From Hahellaceae bacterium (GTDB lineage: Bacteria > Pseudomonadota > Gammaproteobacteria > Pseudomonadales > Oleiphilaceae), in NCBI GenBank assembly GCA_024234575.1, contig JACKOB010000007.1, positions 128,466 to 192,465 of the forward strand: a stretch of DNA of 64,000 nt, read 5' to 3'. Each line of letters opens with the position of its first letter. Position 1 is the first letter of the stretch. The notes beneath the pieces are model-generated. The model was not told where the DNA came from and did no database searches. It saw only the letters and a list, made by a program, of their open reading frames with translations. Below are positions 45,083 through 54,899 of this stretch, piece by piece. Made by a program: the position numbers and the translations under genes.

Positions 45083-46606
45083 TTGCAAAACCACACCCGT
45101 CAGACAACCACCAAAATAACAAAAATTGTCATTCGATTGATTAAGGCTCTAATGCTCGCACTCTTCACAGGAGTTTTCGTTAGTTATTGTTTTCTACAAT
45201 GGTACTTCCAGCGCCCCCCCTTAGAAACCACTCTAACCTTACTGGATAAAATCACAACCGATTACCTCTACAAATACCCGTCCCTTAGTGGTTTAACTCA
45301 ATATTTTAAAAGCCCGGTTGTTTTTTCAGTTACCCCTCACCCACTCATGGCGTCATTTGAAGGCAAAACTTCTGTGCTCGGTGTTGTCGGGCCTCTAAAT
45401 AGTCACAGCCAAGACGCCCTGAATGCGCAACCAAAGGTGACGCAGATAACGGATGAAGCCTCGTTAAAACAAGCGCTAAAGAGTGTTGAAGCCGGCACAA
45501 CACTAATCATGCAGCCGGGAGTGTACGAAATTAACAGCGCATACATTGGCGTGGTAAAAAAGGGCGAGCCAGCCAAGCGTATAACACTGATGGCCGAAAA
45601 CCTGGGCGAAGTAACCATAAAGCTCGACGCGGTAGACGGCTTTTTGGTCGTCGCCCCCTACTGGACATTTAAAAACCTGGTCATACAAGGAAACTGCTCA
45701 AACGACTCCCGATGCGAACATGCGTTTCATATTGTTGGCGACTCGCATCACACAGAAATAAGCAACAATATACTGCGTAACTTTAACGCCGCCATTAAAG
45801 TCAACGCAGCAAATGACAAACGACCGGATAATGGCCTGATAACAAATAATGCCATTTTTAATGACGCCCCCCGCAACACAAACAAGCCGGTAACACCCAT
45901 CGACATAGTCGCCGCCAGCGACTGGACTATCGCCCGAAATTTTGTCGCTGATTTTGCCAAAAGCGGCGGCGATTACATTAGCTACGGCGCTTTTGCGAAA
46001 GGTGCCGGTACAAATAATACGTTCGAACAAAACATCATTTTTTGCGAATGGAAGCATGCCGGCGGCAAGCGTATTGGCATCTCGTTAGGTGGCGGCGGTA
46101 CCGGCGCACGCTATTGTGCCGATGGGCAATGCCTAACAGAACAAGAAAGAAGCACCATACGAAATAACATCATCGGCAATTGCCCGCTTGAAGTTGGCCT
46201 ATATGTTAACCAAAGCAAAGCAAGTGAAATTTACAACAACCTTATTTTTAACACCCGAGGGATAGATTTATCTGGCGATCAAACCACTGCAACGCTTTAC
46301 AACAACATTATTGATGGAAGAGTTGTAAGTAAAAATGGCGCGCAATTTCGCAGCGAGAACAACATATCGCCAGTTATCAATGCACTATTGAACACCCCTC
46401 ACTCCAAAAGCATTTACACCAACACAAGTCAGGCAGACTTCACCCTGCGTTCGATGGATCTGTTGGAAGAATCAGGAACAACGGTAACGTCTAGTAAAGA
46501 CATCTGTGGCAACGAATTGGAAGCACCTCCAGTCATAGGGCCTATTAACTACTTATCACGGCAATTATGTGTGGCGAAATTTAGTAATACGCTAAACCAC
46601 AAGTGA
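45083..46606 (+). CDS. Membrane-anchored right-handed beta-helix protein (polysaccharide lyase-like)
   Basis: 507 residues if started at TTG 45083 (AGAGG nine bases upstream); GTG 45026 is the other in-frame choice. One membrane helix near 17-37 (ALMLALFTGVFVSYCFL) is followed by a linker and parallel beta-helix repeats (about 150-440): ISNNILRNF, GLITNNAIF, NTFEQNIIF, STIRNNIIG and ATLYNNIID. The end has CGNELEAPPVIGP, common in PL6/chondroitinase-type lyases. A lyase or epimerase acting on exopolysaccharide is likely, but catalytic residues are not assigned. It lies between two toxin-antitoxin modules. Confidence 0.7.
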   Translation: MQNHTRQTTTKITKIVIRLIKALMLALFTGVFVSYCFLQWYFQRPPLETTLTLLDKITTDYLYKYPSLSGLTQYFKSPVVFSVTPHPLMASFEGKTSVLGVVGPLNSHSQDALNAQPKVTQITDEASLKQALKSVEAGTTLIMQPGVYEINSAYIGVVKKGEPAKRITLMAENLGEVTIKLDAVDGFLVVAPYWTFKNLVIQGNCSNDSRCEHAFHIVGDSHHTEISNNILRNFNAAIKVNAANDKRPDNGLITNNAIFNDAPRNTNKPVTPIDIVAASDWTIARNFVADFAKSGGDYISYGAFAKGAGTNNTFEQNIIFCEWKHAGGKRIGISLGGGGTGARYCADGQCLTEQERSTIRNNIIGNCPLEVGLYVNQSKASEIYNNLIFNTRGIDLSGDQTTATLYNNIIDGRVVSKNGAQFRSENNISPVINALLNTPHSKSIYTNTSQADFTLRSMDLLEESGTTVTSSKDICGNELEAPPVIGPINYLSRQLCVAKFSNTLNHK

Positions 46607-46681
46607 TGAGATCAAGAACAGGTAACCGACCGCCATTCACACTAAAACAAGTCATACTTTATGAATTTGCGTGTTATCATA

Positions 46682-46691
46682 TGTGTACACA
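46682..46691. promoter_or_regulatory. Operator palindrome TGTGTACACA of the toxin-antitoxin operon
   Basis: A perfect ten-base palindrome 18 bases before the antitoxin ATG, overlapping the likely promoter (-10 TATCAT at 46675). The YefM/Phd family binds operators centred on TGTACA, and the antitoxin here begins with such a domain. Confidence 0.6.
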
Positions 46692-46708
46692 AATAACTCG
46701 CAGGGCTC

Positions 46709-47026
46709 ATGATGGAACACTTCGGAATAAGAGAACTTAGAAACAACATAGGGCGATATGCTGCAGAAGCTGAAGCTGGCTCTATTAGCATTATTTCTAA
46801 AAACGGCAGCCCGCTGACCGTAAACATTCCCTTTGACAGCACACTAATTAACCTGGGTGTAAATAAGTCTATGGCGGTAAAACTGTACAACGAAGGTGTT
46901 CTCACTTTGGCCAAAGCTGCAAAGCTATCTGCCATGACAATGGATGATTTTATATCTTTGCTGGGCGCTGCAGGGATATCTGTTATGGGTTACGACAGCT
47001 CAGAATTGGGCGAAGAATTCGAGTGA
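46709..47026 (+). CDS. Antitoxin with Phd/YefM-like and UPF0175-like parts
   Basis: 105 residues. The N-terminal half (about 5-45) reads IRELRNNIGRYAAEAEAG and SISIISKNGSPLTVNIPF, the Phd/YefM DNA-binding fold; the C-terminal half (about 52-100) reads SMAVKLYNEGVLTLAKAAKLS and GAAGISVMGY, the UPF0175 toxin-binding type usually partnered with DUF3368 toxins. A fusion of these two is uncommon. CAGGG precedes the ATG and it overlaps the toxin by four bases. Confidence 0.82.
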   Translation: MMEHFGIRELRNNIGRYAAEAEAGSISIISKNGSPLTVNIPFDSTLINLGVNKSMAVKLYNEGVLTLAKAAKLSAMTMDDFISLLGAAGISVMGYDSSELGEEFE

Positions 47027-47520
47027 ACACCCAAGTGATTATAGTCGCAGATGCGAGCCCTTTAATCGCTCTATCAACGATGGGTATATTACAACACCTA
47101 CCCTCGCTGTTTAGCAAAGTCTATGTTCCAGATGTCGTGCTTAACGAATGTTCAGAAGACTTGTCAAAACCCATGGCAATGGAAATACAAATAGCTGTTG
47201 ACTCAGGGATTTTGCATGTCAGGCAGGTGACTAACACAAAGGGGATGCACGAACTCTCACAAGTGCTTGATGATGGCGAGGCAGCCGCGATCATGCTGGC
47301 AAAAGAACTAAGTGCGTATATTTTAATCGACGAAAAAGCTGGGCGCCTAATAGCTAAGCGAGAAGGCTTAAAACTCAAAGGAAGTATGTACTGTCTGGTC
47401 GAATGTAAAAAGAAAGGTTTGATTGATTCAGGGTTAAACAGAATTCAGTTACTAAAAGAAAAAGGTTACTACTTAGATAACAGTCTTGTCTCAGCCGTCC
47501 GTACCATGTGCGGCGAGTAG
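47023..47520 (+). CDS. DUF3368-family PIN-like RNase toxin
   Basis: 165 residues. VADASPLIALSTMG (first acidic residue), LDDGEAAAIMLAKEL, and YILIDEKAGRLIAKREGLKLKG carry the acidic residues of a PIN-type Mg2+-dependent RNase. Start is GTG overlapping the antitoxin stop. It ends with a 126-base spacer before the convergent glycosyltransferase gene. Confidence 0.85.
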   Translation: MNTQVIIVADASPLIALSTMGILQHLPSLFSKVYVPDVVLNECSEDLSKPMAMEIQIAVDSGILHVRQVTNTKGMHELSQVLDDGEAAAIMLAKELSAYILIDEKAGRLIAKREGLKLKGSMYCLVECKKKGLIDSGLNRIQLLKEKGYYLDNSLVSAVRTMCGE

Positions 47521-47646
47521 TGGTGCTTAGTGCCCGCGCACGGTAGCTATTGGTATCTGCCGAAGTTGACGCCACCCGCTCTAACTTAATGGCGCCTCGG
47601 CAAGCAGACCTAATTACGAATTTCACATAACAACAACCTACGCGCG

Positions 47647-48450
47647 TTACTTCCGCCCTAACCTTCTATAAAGATTCTCTAACTTAAACACATACTTGTG
47701 CTTGTTGAAGAAGTACATCAGCCCCTTAATATGCAAATAGGTAAAGTAATTTACTTTAAAGCCACGAGACTTCTCTTGAGCGTCATGCACCACCGAAAAC
47801 TGGGGTAAATAAGTGATTTTCTTACCCGACTGCCAAACCCGCAAGCAAAAATCGACATCTTCTGGCGAATAAAAAATCTTCTCATCCAGTGCACCAATTT
47901 GATAATAAGTCTCAGCGGGAAACATCCAGCAAGCAGAGATCGCGTAATCAATATCGGTAGGCTCAGTTAACTGCACATCCTCTTGTGCCTCCATTTGCTT
48001 CAACATGAAAAAACGCTGAAACTTTCGCGAAAGCGTTGGAAACGTATCAACAGACAACTGAAAGCGGCCATCCGGATAAGTTAACTTGGGTGATACCAAA
48101 CCCGTAGTCGGATTAGCATCTAGCCAATCCTTCATGCCGGTTAATGCGGCGGCATTCATATAGGCGTCAGAATCGAGAATTAAAATATATTTGCCCTTTG
48201 AAATCGCCAGGCCACGATTTCTGGAATAGGTCGTGCCAGTATTTCGGCCCAGATAAATCACCTGTAAATGCTCGGGGTACTTATCTTGCAGCCTTCTTAA
48301 AATGGAAATACTGCCGTCGGTAGAGCCGTTTTCAATTACTACTATTTCGCCCGTCAAACCGCTTTGCTGATAGGCACTAACCAGTGAATCAACACAAGTT
48401 TCGATATAGTTTTTTGAATTAAAAGAGAGAACTACTGCACTAACGTCCAT
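47647..48450 (-). CDS. Family 2 glycosyltransferase
   Basis: 267 residues from the ATG at 48450 (CAGGTAA upstream; eleven further codons are open). VSAVVLSFNSKNYIETCVDSL at the N-terminus (shown shorter as VVLSFNSKNYI), IVVIENGSTDGS and YILILDSDAYMNAAAL (DxD-like near 97) match GT2. Later FYSPEDVDFCLRVWQSG is the acceptor-site ED motif. It transfers a sugar from a nucleotide donor, probably in polysaccharide synthesis at the inner membrane. It has its own promoter, divergent from the next GT4 gene. Confidence 0.87.
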   Translation of the reverse strand: MDVSAVVLSFNSKNYIETCVDSLVSAYQQSGLTGEIVVIENGSTDGSISILRRLQDKYPEHLQVIYLGRNTGTTYSRNRGLAISKGKYILILDSDAYMNAAALTGMKDWLDANPTTGLVSPKLTYPDGRFQLSVDTFPTLSRKFQRFFMLKQMEAQEDVQLTEPTDIDYAISACWMFPAETYYQIGALDEKIFYSPEDVDFCLRVWQSGKKITYLPQFSVVHDAQEKSRGFKVNYFTYLHIKGLMYFFNKHKYVFKLENLYRRLGRK

Positions 48451-48577
48451 ATTATTTACCTGAAAATCATCAATAAAATACACATAAACATCGATTTGGG
48501 TTTAAAATTGCCATCACCAGGCAATCTGTCCAAGCGCACTATTATTTAGGCCCAATAGCCACAATACAAGGGATTTA

Positions 48578-49783
48578 ATGAAAATACTCCACGTATTCGA
48601 CCACTCTATACCCATACAAGATGGTTACGCCACACGAAGCCGCTGTATCCTCAATCAACAGCAAGCGTTTGGATGGGAAACGTCACATCTTACCGGCCCC
48701 AAACAAGGCCAGTATAACGGCGAAGTCGAAACGGTTAGTGGCATAAAGTTTTACCGCACCAAACCAGGTGAATCACTACTGCACCGGTTACCCATTGTGC
48801 AGCAACTCGGCACCATCAGTGATATATATAAACGCCTGCTATCAGTTATTAATACCGAAAAACCACAGATCATACATGCGCACTCCCCTGCACTTAACGG
48901 CGTTGCCGCTGCCCTGGCCTCTAAAAAAACCGGCATTCCATTTGTTTATGAAATAAGAGCCTTTTGGGAAGACGCAGCGGTAGACCAAGGCACCAATAAA
49001 GAAGGCGATTTGCGCTACCGACTAACGCGAGCAATGGAAAACTGGGTCATCAAACGCGCCAGTGCCGTGTTTACCATCTGCAAAGGTTTAAAAGATGACT
49101 TAGTATCACGCAACGCAACAACTGCGCCAATAGAAGTAATACCCAATGCCGTCGAACTAGAACACATTAGCAAACCATTGCCTTATCAAACCGATATCGC
49201 CAACAAGTTTGGGCTTACCCAAGGTAAAACGCTTGGCTTTATTGGGTCGTTTTATGATTACGAAGGTCTGGACTTACTGATCAACGCGACCCCAGAACTC
49301 ATTAAATGGGATAGCGACATAAGGCTATTGCTGGTTGGCGGCGGCAACGAATTCGACAACCTGCAAGCACAAGCCAAACAACTAGGCCTAGAAGACAAAA
49401 TATTCTTTACCGGCAAAGTACCTTACGAAGAAGTGACCAAATTCTATTCGGTAATTGATGTGTTGGTGTACCCAAGAAAATCACTGCGCCTTACCGAGCT
49501 GGTTACCCCCTTAAAACCCCTCGAAGCCATGGCACAAGAAAAATTGTTTATTGCATCGGATGTAGGCGGACACAAAGAACTCGTTATACCCGACGAAACT
49601 GGTGTGCTGTTTAAAGCGGATGACGCAAAAGATTTGATTCGCAATGTAGAAAAGATTCTTGGTGATAAAGCACTGCAAGCTAAAATGCTGGTAAACGGTA
49701 AGAAGTTTGTGATGGAGGAAAGGAATTGGGGGGTTAGTGTGGGGAGGTATGAAAGCTTATACTCCACAATTACTTCTCGTTAA
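48578..49783 (+). CDS. GT4 glycosyltransferase of the exosortase A-associated type
   Basis: 401 residues. MKILHVFDHSIPIQDGYATRS at the N-terminus (acceptor domain) and IGSFYDYEGLDLLINA plus VYPRKSLRLTELVTPLKPLE in the C-terminal donor domain match the exosortase-associated GT4 family. The EMAQEKLF region holds the conserved E of the E-x7-E motif (PLEAMAQEK). It acts in sugar-lipid assembly. A GG-N10-GC pattern (48498-48511) lies 67 bases upstream, but -24 is poor. The last 47 bases are overlapped by a longer frame of the next gene. Confidence 0.88.
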   Translation: MKILHVFDHSIPIQDGYATRSRCILNQQQAFGWETSHLTGPKQGQYNGEVETVSGIKFYRTKPGESLLHRLPIVQQLGTISDIYKRLLSVINTEKPQIIHAHSPALNGVAAALASKKTGIPFVYEIRAFWEDAAVDQGTNKEGDLRYRLTRAMENWVIKRASAVFTICKGLKDDLVSRNATTAPIEVIPNAVELEHISKPLPYQTDIANKFGLTQGKTLGFIGSFYDYEGLDLLINATPELIKWDSDIRLLLVGGGNEFDNLQAQAKQLGLEDKIFFTGKVPYEEVTKFYSVIDVLVYPRKSLRLTELVTPLKPLEAMAQEKLFIASDVGGHKELVIPDETGVLFKADDAKDLIRNVEKILGDKALQAKMLVNGKKFVMEERNWGVSVGRYESLYSTITSR

Positions 49784-49838
49784 CATCTTTCGTGGCACCT
49801 ATCTTCTGCCTTCTGCGACGCAACAGGTAAATAAGTTT

Positions 49839-51020
49839 ATGCAGCATCCTCAACCGGAGCTTTCTGACATTCGGAAAAAAAACCTAAGCAACGATCAAAG
49901 AGTTATTTACGAACAAATCACTCAGTCCGCGTTCATATGCCAAAAAGCTAGAGGTGCTCTGTACCAAATTTTTTGCAGCCTTGACGAAACTCTGGGCAAA
50001 ACCATTCTGATTCCCGCATTTCATTGCCCGACAGTAGTTCAGCCTGCGGTACTAGCAGGCTATAAAATTCAGTTTTACAAGATTAATGAAGACTTAAGCA
50101 TCGATACAGATGAAGTAAACAATATGATTAATGCAGACACTGCAGCTATTGTTGTCATTCAGTATTTTGGCTTTTCTTTTAAATCAGACGCGTTTAAAGA
50201 AACAGCATCGATAAACAACTGCATAATTATTGAAGACTGGTCTCATTCATTTTTGCAAACATCGCCGCTAAGATTGGCAGGTTCTAACAATAGCATTGCC
50301 ACTTATTCCTTTTGGAAAATCATACCTTGTGTAGTTGGTGGTGGCTTTATTAACCGGACAAGTAAAATATTAAACAGCACCAACTACTTAAAACAAAGCT
50401 CAACAATAGAAAATATTAAAATCAACAAACGTATAATTGAGTCATTTATAAATAATTCGAACTCTGAAACCTTAAAAAACGCCCTTGCGAAGTTTGAATC
50501 TTTTAGAAAAAAACGTGTTACTAACAGTGTAAACTCTTCCGACAATGAAAAAATATCACCGAAAGAGACTATCGAAGCCGATCATTACCCTATTGAGCCA
50601 TCTTTTTTTGCGAAAGATCTTCCACTGCTATCCAACGCTTTGCTATATCGAGCAGATTTAGAACTTATTGCGAGGAAACGGAGGGAAAATTTCAACACTT
50701 ATTTGGAGTTAACCAGTGGTATTAATTTAATAACTCCTTACTTTTCTATGCTGCCAGACGATGTCTGCCCATGGGCGTTCCCGATAGTTTTAGAAAATCG
50801 GAATCAGTTCGACTTTAAGCTTCGGAAAGAGGGTGTACCATTTTTTACATTTGGGGAGCAATTACACCCTCTAGTCAGCGACATAAAATTAATTAGTCCA
50901 GAGGCGAGGAAAATTTCTCAATACTTATCTAACTCAACTTTATGCCTATCTGCGCATCAAAAACTTAACAGACAAGAGATTGAAATCTCGCTCGATAAGG
51001 CTAAATCAATATTGGGGTAA
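49839..51020 (+). CDS. DegT/DnrJ-like PLP-dependent protein
   Basis: 393 residues from the ATG at 49839, which avoids overlap with the GT4 gene (an in-frame ATG at 49749 is the alternative). TILIPAFHCPTVVQPAVLAGY and YKIQFYKINEDLSIDTDEV resemble the fold-I sugar aminotransferase start; the PLP lysine is retained in YSFWKIIPCVVGGGFI (near 200). The middle has an Asn-rich insertion (about 225-290) unlike standard DegT enzymes. It may aminate a sugar nucleotide for the polysaccharide, or bind it non-catalytically. Codon use is AT-rich compared with its neighbours. Confidence 0.72.
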   Translation: MQHPQPELSDIRKKNLSNDQRVIYEQITQSAFICQKARGALYQIFCSLDETLGKTILIPAFHCPTVVQPAVLAGYKIQFYKINEDLSIDTDEVNNMINADTAAIVVIQYFGFSFKSDAFKETASINNCIIIEDWSHSFLQTSPLRLAGSNNSIATYSFWKIIPCVVGGGFINRTSKILNSTNYLKQSSTIENIKINKRIIESFINNSNSETLKNALAKFESFRKKRVTNSVNSSDNEKISPKETIEADHYPIEPSFFAKDLPLLSNALLYRADLELIARKRRENFNTYLELTSGINLITPYFSMLPDDVCPWAFPIVLENRNQFDFKLRKEGVPFFTFGEQLHPLVSDIKLISPEARKISQYLSNSTLCLSAHQKLNRQEIEISLDKAKSILG

Positions 51021-51030
51021 CGGAATATGT

Positions 51031-52128
51031 TCAAGCCTTTCGGTACTTTCTTAATATGCCAATTAACTTTGACTTTAGCGCAAGCATCTTACCAACAAGT
51101 GTTTTGTTGTAGACGATATATGTGACGCGTCCGTATTTTTTATCAGTCCATCTCATTTTGTAATCTTCACATTTCCCCATGAAGTCGTAAATGGAAATAT
51201 CCCTACTTATCAATTCTGGAAACGCAAAGCTTTTCAATACATGACCTGGTGAGTACTTCTTGTAAGTTTCTTTATAACTTTCTTTAAAATCATAAAAGGT
51301 AGAACCAAACGACATACCATAAATATAAGCAATTGGCTCTCCGTCTAAAGTCAGCAAGTGTCCTGATAGCCAATTGTTTTTTGCCGCACTCGGCGTGAAA
51401 TGTCGATAGAAGTTTTCTTGAAACTCATTTTTAGAGATCGCTGTGCCTGCCTCATTCTTCCAGGAATCACTTTCAATAATCATGACTGCCTCTAAGAACT
51501 CATCCACCTCATCACTACGCGTGAAGTGTTTATACTCGACTTGACCTATCTCCCGAAGCCGTTTTTCGCTGCTTTTCATTGTCCATCGCAATTTTTTAGG
51601 CATGCTTTTAAGAAAATCATCCCAATTGCTATCCAGTTCTATGTAAGGAGACTCGGCCTCGGCTATTAATTCAAACTGCAGTCCGACATTGGATAATGTC
51701 TGCTTACAAAGTCGTTCTTGAGTCGACCCTCTGACAAAGGAAAGCGTTAACGTACCCCAGCCATGTATATGATCTGCAGCATAACCAATAAGATTTTCGA
51801 TGGATTTTTGACTTACTTCACTCAGTATAAGACCTTGTCGCCCTCCGTAAAGGTTGCTAAACAATGCCATAGTGTCGTAGCTCAAAAAAAACAATTTAGA
51901 TTTGCTCTTGTACAAAGGTAAGATTGCAGTAATCGTGTCTAAGTCTTTCTCCACAACAACAAGCTTTTCAGCTACGTCCTCTCGCGTTTGCCAAAGGGTA
52001 TTTGTCCAGTCGTAAGACGCGGTAATATCGAGCCCGCTAACATCGTTACTATATCTTTGGACTAGTTGATTCCATTCAGAAGAGACAGCTTTCAGGTCGT
52101 CTGGATTAACATACACTTTAAACGACAT
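51031..52128 (-). CDS. FemAB-like GNAT protein, copy 1
   Basis: 365 residues with two GNAT-like halves. The second, KLRWTMKSSEKRLREIG, then GHLLTLDGEPIAYIYG and YKKYSPGHVLKSFAF, and DFMGKCEDYKMRW match the BioF2-like/FemAB acyltransferase family (PF13480). These transfer an aminoacyl or acyl group, often in exosortase loci. Strong AAGGAAC before the ATG. It is paralogous to the gene at 53787. Confidence 0.8.
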   Translation of the reverse strand: MSFKVYVNPDDLKAVSSEWNQLVQRYSNDVSGLDITASYDWTNTLWQTREDVAEKLVVVEKDLDTITAILPLYKSKSKLFFLSYDTMALFSNLYGGRQGLILSEVSQKSIENLIGYAADHIHGWGTLTLSFVRGSTQERLCKQTLSNVGLQFELIAEAESPYIELDSNWDDFLKSMPKKLRWTMKSSEKRLREIGQVEYKHFTRSDEVDEFLEAVMIIESDSWKNEAGTAISKNEFQENFYRHFTPSAAKNNWLSGHLLTLDGEPIAYIYGMSFGSTFYDFKESYKETYKKYSPGHVLKSFAFPELISRDISIYDFMGKCEDYKMRWTDKKYGRVTYIVYNKTLVGKMLALKSKLIGILRKYRKA

Positions 52129-52496
52129 TCAATTGTTCCTTTATATTACAAATAATTTAGGCCGTTTTGTTCGATATAGCTAGATTAAGATAAGACACCC
52201 ATTTCTCTTAAATTATTCCGCTTATTATCTATAAAAAACGGCGCAAATAATGACACAACGCGTTCCTATCAGCAAAGTTATTGTATACTGCTGATAAACA
52301 TCAGCGGCATCCTAGCGCCGATTATTTATTTATGCATTTACGCCTGCGCGTTACTTTTTTAAAAAAAATAATCGTATAGTAAAAATCCACCTTTTTTATA
52401 AGAGCTTTAAAGTAAACGTGAGCACTATTACCTGTGATTTCTAAAAAACACTATCAAGAAATCTCATAACCTATTTTAAGATTTTGATAATTTATT
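52129..52496. other. Gene-free divergent spacer
   Basis: 368 AT-rich bases between the divergent FemAB-like and GT4 genes. It contains an inverted repeat ATCAGCA (52268-52274) / TGCTGAT (52289-52295) and a nearby third ATCAGC (52300). No gene seen. Confidence 0.5.
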
Positions 52497-53777
52497 ATGA
52501 AACAATCTGTATTAATGATTGCGTTTCACTACCCTCCATTTTCAGGTAGTAGTGGCGTTCAAAGAACACTTCGATTTTCAATGTATTTGCCTGATCATAA
52601 TTGGCAACCACTCGTGTTAAGTGCTCACCATCGCGCTTATGAGAATGTATCCAAAGATTTGCTGGGTCAAATTCCAAACAACGTAATCTACAAACCCGCT
52701 TTTGCAATGGACTCGGCACGCCACCTTTCGTTTAAGCAAAAACACTTGCAAATGCTAGCTATCCCCGATCGTTGGATAACTTGGTTATTTGGTGCTGTCC
52801 CATCAGGGGTTAAATTGGTTAAAGCGTATAAACCAAAATGCATTTGGTCAACCTACCCTATTGCTACAGCTCATTTGATTGGTTATTGCCTAAAAAAATT
52901 GACCAAACTTCCTTGGGTGGCTGATTTTAGAGACCCCATGGTCGAGCAAAACCCACTCACAAAAGAATGGACGCCAAAAGACAGGGCCGTAAGGCGCAGT
53001 CGCCTTTGGATTGAGCGTAAAACTATCGAAAATGCATCTCGGGTAATATTTTGCACTGAAGGCGCAAAGAATATTTGTCAGCAGCGCTACCCTGATGCGG
53101 ATCACTCTACTTGGATAGTTATTCCCAACGGTTATGATGAAGAAACGTTCGTAGAGGTAGAAAAACTTCTAACAAAAACTAAAGGGGGCGCGGCAATCTG
53201 CCCAACCAAGCCCTTCAAACTGTTACATAGCGGTGTTTTGTATAACTCGCCAGATCGCCACCCAAAGAACTTATTCGAGGCGGTGTCGAACCTTAAGTCA
53301 TCCGGTAAAATTGCCGACGGTGACTTCATTATTTCATTAAGGGCGACTGGATTTGATGCCGAATATAAACAGCTAGTAGCCTCGTTAGGTATATCCAACT
53401 TTGTTGAATTTCTCCCTTCAATTCCATATACACAAGCACTAAGAGAAATGATGGAAATGGATGGTCTGCTAATCTTTCAGGGCTACACATCCAACCCAGC
53501 AATACCCGCTAAACTTTACGAATATTTTCGCGCAAAGAAACCAATATTTGCGTTGGCTGATGAGCTTGGTGATACCGCTAAACTATTACGCTCATTGGGG
53601 CTGGACAACATAGTACCGTTGGACGATACATCCCAAATAGAAGAGGGATTGAGCCGGTTTCTAACCAACTTAGCTGAAGACAAACAAACCTGTCTGCCAC
53701 AAGATAAAATCAACTTGTTTTCCAGGAAAAACCAAGCAGCAACCCTAGCCAATGTCTTAAATTCTCTCAACGGATAA
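52497..53777 (+). CDS. GT4-like glycosyltransferase, copy 1
   Basis: 426 residues. VLMIAFHYPPFSGSSGVQRTL near the N-terminus, WSTYPIATAHLIGYCLKKL, VADFRDPMVEQNP, then VIPNGYDEETF and KLLHSGVLYNSPDRHPKN carry the GT-B family-4 pattern with acceptor and donor domains. NPAIPAKLYEYFRAKKPIF holds the conserved donor-binding glutamate. It closely resembles the protein at 55642. Probably adds one sugar in repeat-unit assembly. The next gene starts nine bases later. Confidence 0.85.
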   Translation: MKQSVLMIAFHYPPFSGSSGVQRTLRFSMYLPDHNWQPLVLSAHHRAYENVSKDLLGQIPNNVIYKPAFAMDSARHLSFKQKHLQMLAIPDRWITWLFGAVPSGVKLVKAYKPKCIWSTYPIATAHLIGYCLKKLTKLPWVADFRDPMVEQNPLTKEWTPKDRAVRRSRLWIERKTIENASRVIFCTEGAKNICQQRYPDADHSTWIVIPNGYDEETFVEVEKLLTKTKGGAAICPTKPFKLLHSGVLYNSPDRHPKNLFEAVSNLKSSGKIADGDFIISLRATGFDAEYKQLVASLGISNFVEFLPSIPYTQALREMMEMDGLLIFQGYTSNPAIPAKLYEYFRAKKPIFALADELGDTAKLLRSLGLDNIVPLDDTSQIEEGLSRFLTNLAEDKQTCLPQDKINLFSRKNQAATLANVLNSLNG

Positions 53778-53786
53778 TGATGCAAT

Positions 53787-54899
53787 ATGTATGAGATAAA
53801 GGATTTTCCATTCGATCAAGCCAGCTCAATATATGGAATTGCGTGGGAAGATCTAATTGAAGAACAGTCACTCAACCCCAGCCTACTGCCTGGTTGGTTG
53901 AAATGTACGTTTACGGCATTTGAAATTAGCGACATAGTACGTGTAAGCGTTGTGCTCGAAAACAACAAACCACTTGCATTCTTCCCATACTATTTTACCT
54001 ACCATCGGTTTCTTGGCTTAAAACTTAAAACACTTAATCTTGGTGCTAATTTCTACTGTTACCATCAAGCTATTGCCTGTATAGCCAAGCACGACGCAGT
54101 ATTAACTGCATTTTTACAGCATCAGCAAAAGAAGGTTGGTTGGGATATTTTTCAGGCAGGGCAAGTTGTAAATGGATCCAAAACCGAAGCAGCAATTTTA
54201 GAGTTTGCAAAGCAGCTTAAGCTGCCAAGGTTCGAATATGTTGGCGAAAAGTCCCCTTACCTACCTCTCAATGAGTCGTGGCAGGATGTATTAGCAAATA
54301 AGGCAAGAAAGTTTAGGTATAAAGTAAATAAGCGCGAAAAATTGTTATCAAGTAATCAAGATTACAACATCAAGTGGTTTAATGACGTAGAAGCCTGCGG
54401 TGAGTTGCTAGAAATTATTTTGGATATCGAAGAAAAAAGCTGGAAGACTTCAGAAAATATGGATATCAGTAATAACCCCACGGAACAGTCACTTTACAAA
54501 GTGTTGCTTACGTTTCTGGCTAAAGGGAATCTGCTGCTTTGCAATGTGCTCTATTTCAAAGATACGCCAATTGCTTATAACTTATGTTACAAATGGTGTG
54601 GAAAAGTTGGCCAAATTAAAACATCATTCGACAATACCTTTAAGGAAGAGTCGCCGGGGGCTATTCTAATTGAATACTCGCTACAATATTTAATTAAAAA
54701 TAATTTTGATGAATTCGACTTTTTAGGCGATATGATGCCGCACAAATCGTCATGGACGAAGGTAACAAGGGATCACACTTCATATTACATTTACTCAAAA
54801 ACACCCAAAGCACGTATCGCAGTATTAATGAAAAAACTCATAAACAAGATTAAACAGTCTAAACAGCTAGACAACGAGAAAGCAGCTAAAGATGACTAG
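53787..54899 (+). CDS. FemAB-like GNAT protein, copy 2
   Basis: 370 residues of the same family as 51031: ESWQDVLANKARKFRYKVNKR, KDTPIAYNLCYKWCGKV, FKEESPGAILIEYSLQYL and EFDFLGDMMPHKSSW correspond region by region. It is downstream of a GT4 gene with nine bases between, and overlaps the TPR gene by eight bases. The three are one operon. Confidence 0.8.
   Translation: MYEIKDFPFDQASSIYGIAWEDLIEEQSLNPSLLPGWLKCTFTAFEISDIVRVSVVLENNKPLAFFPYYFTYHRFLGLKLKTLNLGANFYCYHQAIACIAKHDAVLTAFLQHQQKKVGWDIFQAGQVVNGSKTEAAILEFAKQLKLPRFEYVGEKSPYLPLNESWQDVLANKARKFRYKVNKREKLLSSNQDYNIKWFNDVEACGELLEIILDIEEKSWKTSENMDISNNPTEQSLYKVLLTFLAKGNLLLCNVLYFKDTPIAYNLCYKWCGKVGQIKTSFDNTFKEESPGAILIEYSLQYLIKNNFDEFDFLGDMMPHKSSWTKVTRDHTSYYIYSKTPKARIAVLMKKLINKIKQSKQLDNEKAAKDD

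Noticed and set aside
48495..48511. GG-N10-GC pattern as a sigma-54 promoter for the GT4 gene
   Set aside because: The -24 (TGGGTT) is poor and such spacing occurs often by chance.
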